Assembly: GCF_002736145.1 (NCBI RefSeq)
Contig: NZ_CP024160.1
Location: 806,001-870,000, forward strand
Length of the DNA stretch: 64,000 bases
Reading direction: 5' to 3'
Source: Collinsella aerofaciens
Lineage (GTDB): Bacteria; Actinomycetota; Coriobacteriia; Coriobacteriales; Coriobacteriaceae
The notes under the pieces were generated by a model. The model had not been told where the DNA came from. It saw nothing but the letters and a program-made list of their open reading frames with translations, and searched no databases. Shown in pieces: positions 62,476-64,000 of this stretch. How positions within the stretch are numbered: position 1 is the stretch's first letter; every line of letters starts with the position of its first letter. The translations under genes were made by a program, and so were the position numbers.

Positions 62476-63606
62476 ATGCAGCCCAAAGCCGCACGCAACA
62501 TATCCATTGAGGCCTTGCGCTTGGTCGCAGTCGCCGGTATCGCGGTGTTCCACACGTTTCAGTGGACCTTCCAAGCGACCTGCGCCGGCTTGCCGGAATA
62601 CGCGCCGCTCGCCGCCTTCCCCTATTCCGGCGTGCTCGGTTTTATCAACTTGCTGGGCTGCTGGGCCAACGAGGTCTTCTTTATGATCTCGGGCTATTTT
62701 CTCATCGCTTCTGCCGCGCGTGCTTGGGACGGTGGAGCAACATGGAAGTCGCAAATGCAACGGACGGCGCAGCGCCTGGGCAAGGTCGTTATGCCCACTG
62801 CGTTTTATTGCCTCGTGGCGCTCGCGTGGTCCACGGTCGTCTCCCCCATTCCCGATGTAGCCCTCGACACGCACTACTGGTACACGCTAGGCCTTGAGTT
62901 TATCTGGGTCTATGCCGCCACGGTCTTCATGGCGCCATGGTTTGGGCTGGCTAAGAGTCGACTCCCCCAAAAGAGCTACACGACGACGGTCATCGCCGTT
63001 GGCATCCTCGCATTTGTTGTTAACGGGTATTTAGCCGCCATGAGCGCGACAAGCGGCGGTGAGTTTTCTTGGCTGCAGAAGCTCATGAGCGCTGCCACGT
63101 ACGTAGTCGCATTTTTGATAGGCGGGCTGCTCCGCGACGTAACCGGCGCCATGGATTCGGAAAAGGCGGGCGCCTTAGGCACGCGGTCGCTCGCAGCGGT
63201 TTTGGCGATCGCCACCATCCTGGAAGGAGCACTCTCCTTCACCGACAACCTCACGGCCATGACAACCCTCTCCTACAAATCGACCTCGTTGATCTCGTTT
63301 GCCCTCGCTGCCGCCTTCTTGCTCTTTGCGGCAACCCGACGCAGCGTCTCAGGCAATCCGCGGACTGCAGGTGTCATCGTCACCTTATCGACCGCCACGC
63401 TCGGTTTCTATGTGATGCAGTCGCTCACCAGTAGCCTGTGGCGTCCCGTCTTCAATACGTTGCTCGCAAACATACTGGTCAGCCAAAACAGCCCGGCAGC
63501 TATATGTATCATCACGGGTACCGTCATTAGCATCGTCTTTGCTCTGTCGCTCCTCATCATCGATGCAGCTAGAAGCCTTATCGCTCGCAAGCTCAAGCGG
63601 CAATAG
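62476..63606 (+). CDS. Acyltransferase family 3 membrane protein
   Basis: About 376 residues with around ten TM helices. The start region ISIEALRLVAVAGIAVFHTFQWTF has the conserved Arg and His of the AT3 family, and NEVFFMISGYFLIASAAR is the second family signature. It probably acylates a surface glycan, for example by O-acetylation. GAAAGGACG precedes the ATG at 62476; the frame is open to 62449, before the ribosome-binding site. It lies divergent from the GT2 operon, and a further glycosyltransferase follows on the same strand. Confidence 0.88.
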   Translation: MQPKAARNISIEALRLVAVAGIAVFHTFQWTFQATCAGLPEYAPLAAFPYSGVLGFINLLGCWANEVFFMISGYFLIASAARAWDGGATWKSQMQRTAQRLGKVVMPTAFYCLVALAWSTVVSPIPDVALDTHYWYTLGLEFIWVYAATVFMAPWFGLAKSRLPQKSYTTTVIAVGILAFVVNGYLAAMSATSGGEFSWLQKLMSAATYVVAFLIGGLLRDVTGAMDSEKAGALGTRSLAAVLAIATILEGALSFTDNLTAMTTLSYKSTSLISFALAAAFLLFAATRRSVSGNPRTAGVIVTLSTATLGFYVMQSLTSSLWRPVFNTLLANILVSQNSPAAICIITGTVISIVFALSLLIIDAARSLIARKLKRQ

Positions 63607-63670
63607 ACACGCTGCCGTCAGACGCTAAAGCCGCTGCAGCCGTGGCAGGTTCCTGCGTTTTATTCAAAGC

Positions 63671-63701
63671 TTGCCGACAAGGTGCGCCGAGCCTTTACAA
63701 T
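63671..63701 (+). promoter_or_regulatory. Possible promoter of the last glycosyltransferase gene
   Basis: TTGCCG and TACAAT separated by 19 bases, with the -10 box ending 75 bases before the ATG at 63777. Weak evidence. Confidence 0.3.
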
Positions 63702-63776
63702 AGGACAGTCCCAAGGACGTATTCGATAGCTTCCGTGCAGCGCTCGCGCGCCGCGCGTGAAAGGATATATTGCCCC

Positions 63777-64000
63777 ATGCCTTCAACCCTTCCCGCTCCC
63801 ATCGATAAGCTCGCCATCGTCGTCGTTACGTACAAGCGCCAGGAACTCCTGGCCAACTTGTTCGACTCCATGACCGAGCTCACGGCAACGCCCTGGCGCA
63901 TCGTGATTGTCGATAACGAGAATTCGCGCGAGACCGAGGCCATGTGCACTGCATTCAACGAGCGCCTGGCCAACCTGTGGGGCATCGACACCGAGCAGCC
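63777..64000 (+). CDS. Glycosyltransferase, GT2-like (partial, N-terminal end)
   Basis: The first 74 codons of a glycosyltransferase that continues past the right edge. It reads LAIVVVTYKRQELLANLFDSM, then WRIVIVDNENSRETEAM, the opening beta-strand and the VDN motif of a GT-A domain. The VVVTYKR opening and the IVDN motif are typical of GT2 enzymes that use UDP-galactofuranose or rhamnose donors, but the metal-binding motif lies outside the window. AAAGGA lies 11 bases before the ATG. Confidence 0.82.
   Translation, partial: MPSTLPAPIDKLAIVVVTYKRQELLANLFDSMTELTATPWRIVIVDNENSRETEAMCTAFNERLANLWGIDTEQ

Overview
The window looks like a chromosomal segment of a high-GC gut actinobacterium of the Coriobacteriia, most probably Collinsella. 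This is inferred from codon use, the separate-operon aromatic pathway with an AroE-AroK fusion, and the abundance of secreted proteins built from tryptophan/tyrosine-rich cell-wall-binding repeats. No species call is possible from the sequence alone.

Layout. (1) 1-6.5 kb, minus strand, GC-rich housekeeping: partial mreB, a TPR membrane protein, a cyclophilin, a zinc-ribbon membrane protein and a P-type cation ATPase, then tRNA-Arg(CCG). (2) 6.8-15.3 kb, plus strand: a nearly complete route from DAHP to prephenate, phenylpyruvate and tyrosine precursors (DAHP synthase, tyrA, aroB, aroA, aroC, pheA, aroE-aroK fusion, aroQ). A terminator-like hairpin sits in the leader and another lies just before aroQ. 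tRNA-Arg(TCT) follows. (3) 15.5-29.4 kb: polysaccharide ABC exporter (ATPase plus permease), a three-gene GT2/GT2/YfhO glycosylation module, and the dTDP-L-rhamnose genes (rfbA, rfbB and an rfbC-rfbD fusion). The rhamnose genes are interrupted by a lower-GC two-gene cassette (DUF4869-like protein plus a P-loop protein). A large two-domain GT2 follows. (4) 29.5-52.7 kb, clearly lower GC: six secreted repeat proteins, five with distinguishable hydrolase modules or folds (three NlpC/P60-like, one C39-like, one GH25) and one without any. Between them lie surface-glycan genes (DUF2142 protein, GT2s, DUF2304, acyltransferase, capsule-type glycosyltransferase, flippase) and a phosphocholine-type decoration locus: licD, a HTH-LicC-LicA fusion and a LicB-like permease. 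(5) 52.7-55.4 kb: a scar region with an Abi_2/HEPN gene and C-terminal remnants of a GT2, an NlpC/P60-like hydrolase and an ATPase. (6) 55.4-64 kb, GC-rich again: five GT2 genes on the minus strand, then an acyltransferase and the start of another glycosyltransferase.

How it fits together. The rhamnose genes, GT2s, exporters and flippase could make a surface glycan. The lic genes could decorate it with phosphocholine (or a related amino-alcohol phosphate), and the repeat proteins resemble choline-binding proteins that would dock on that decoration and remodel the wall. The co-location of the lic genes with the repeat proteins is the most interesting feature of the window. The repeat genes show nucleotide-level evidence of exchange among themselves, and the DUF4869/P-loop pair is the best candidate for an undescribed two-gene system.
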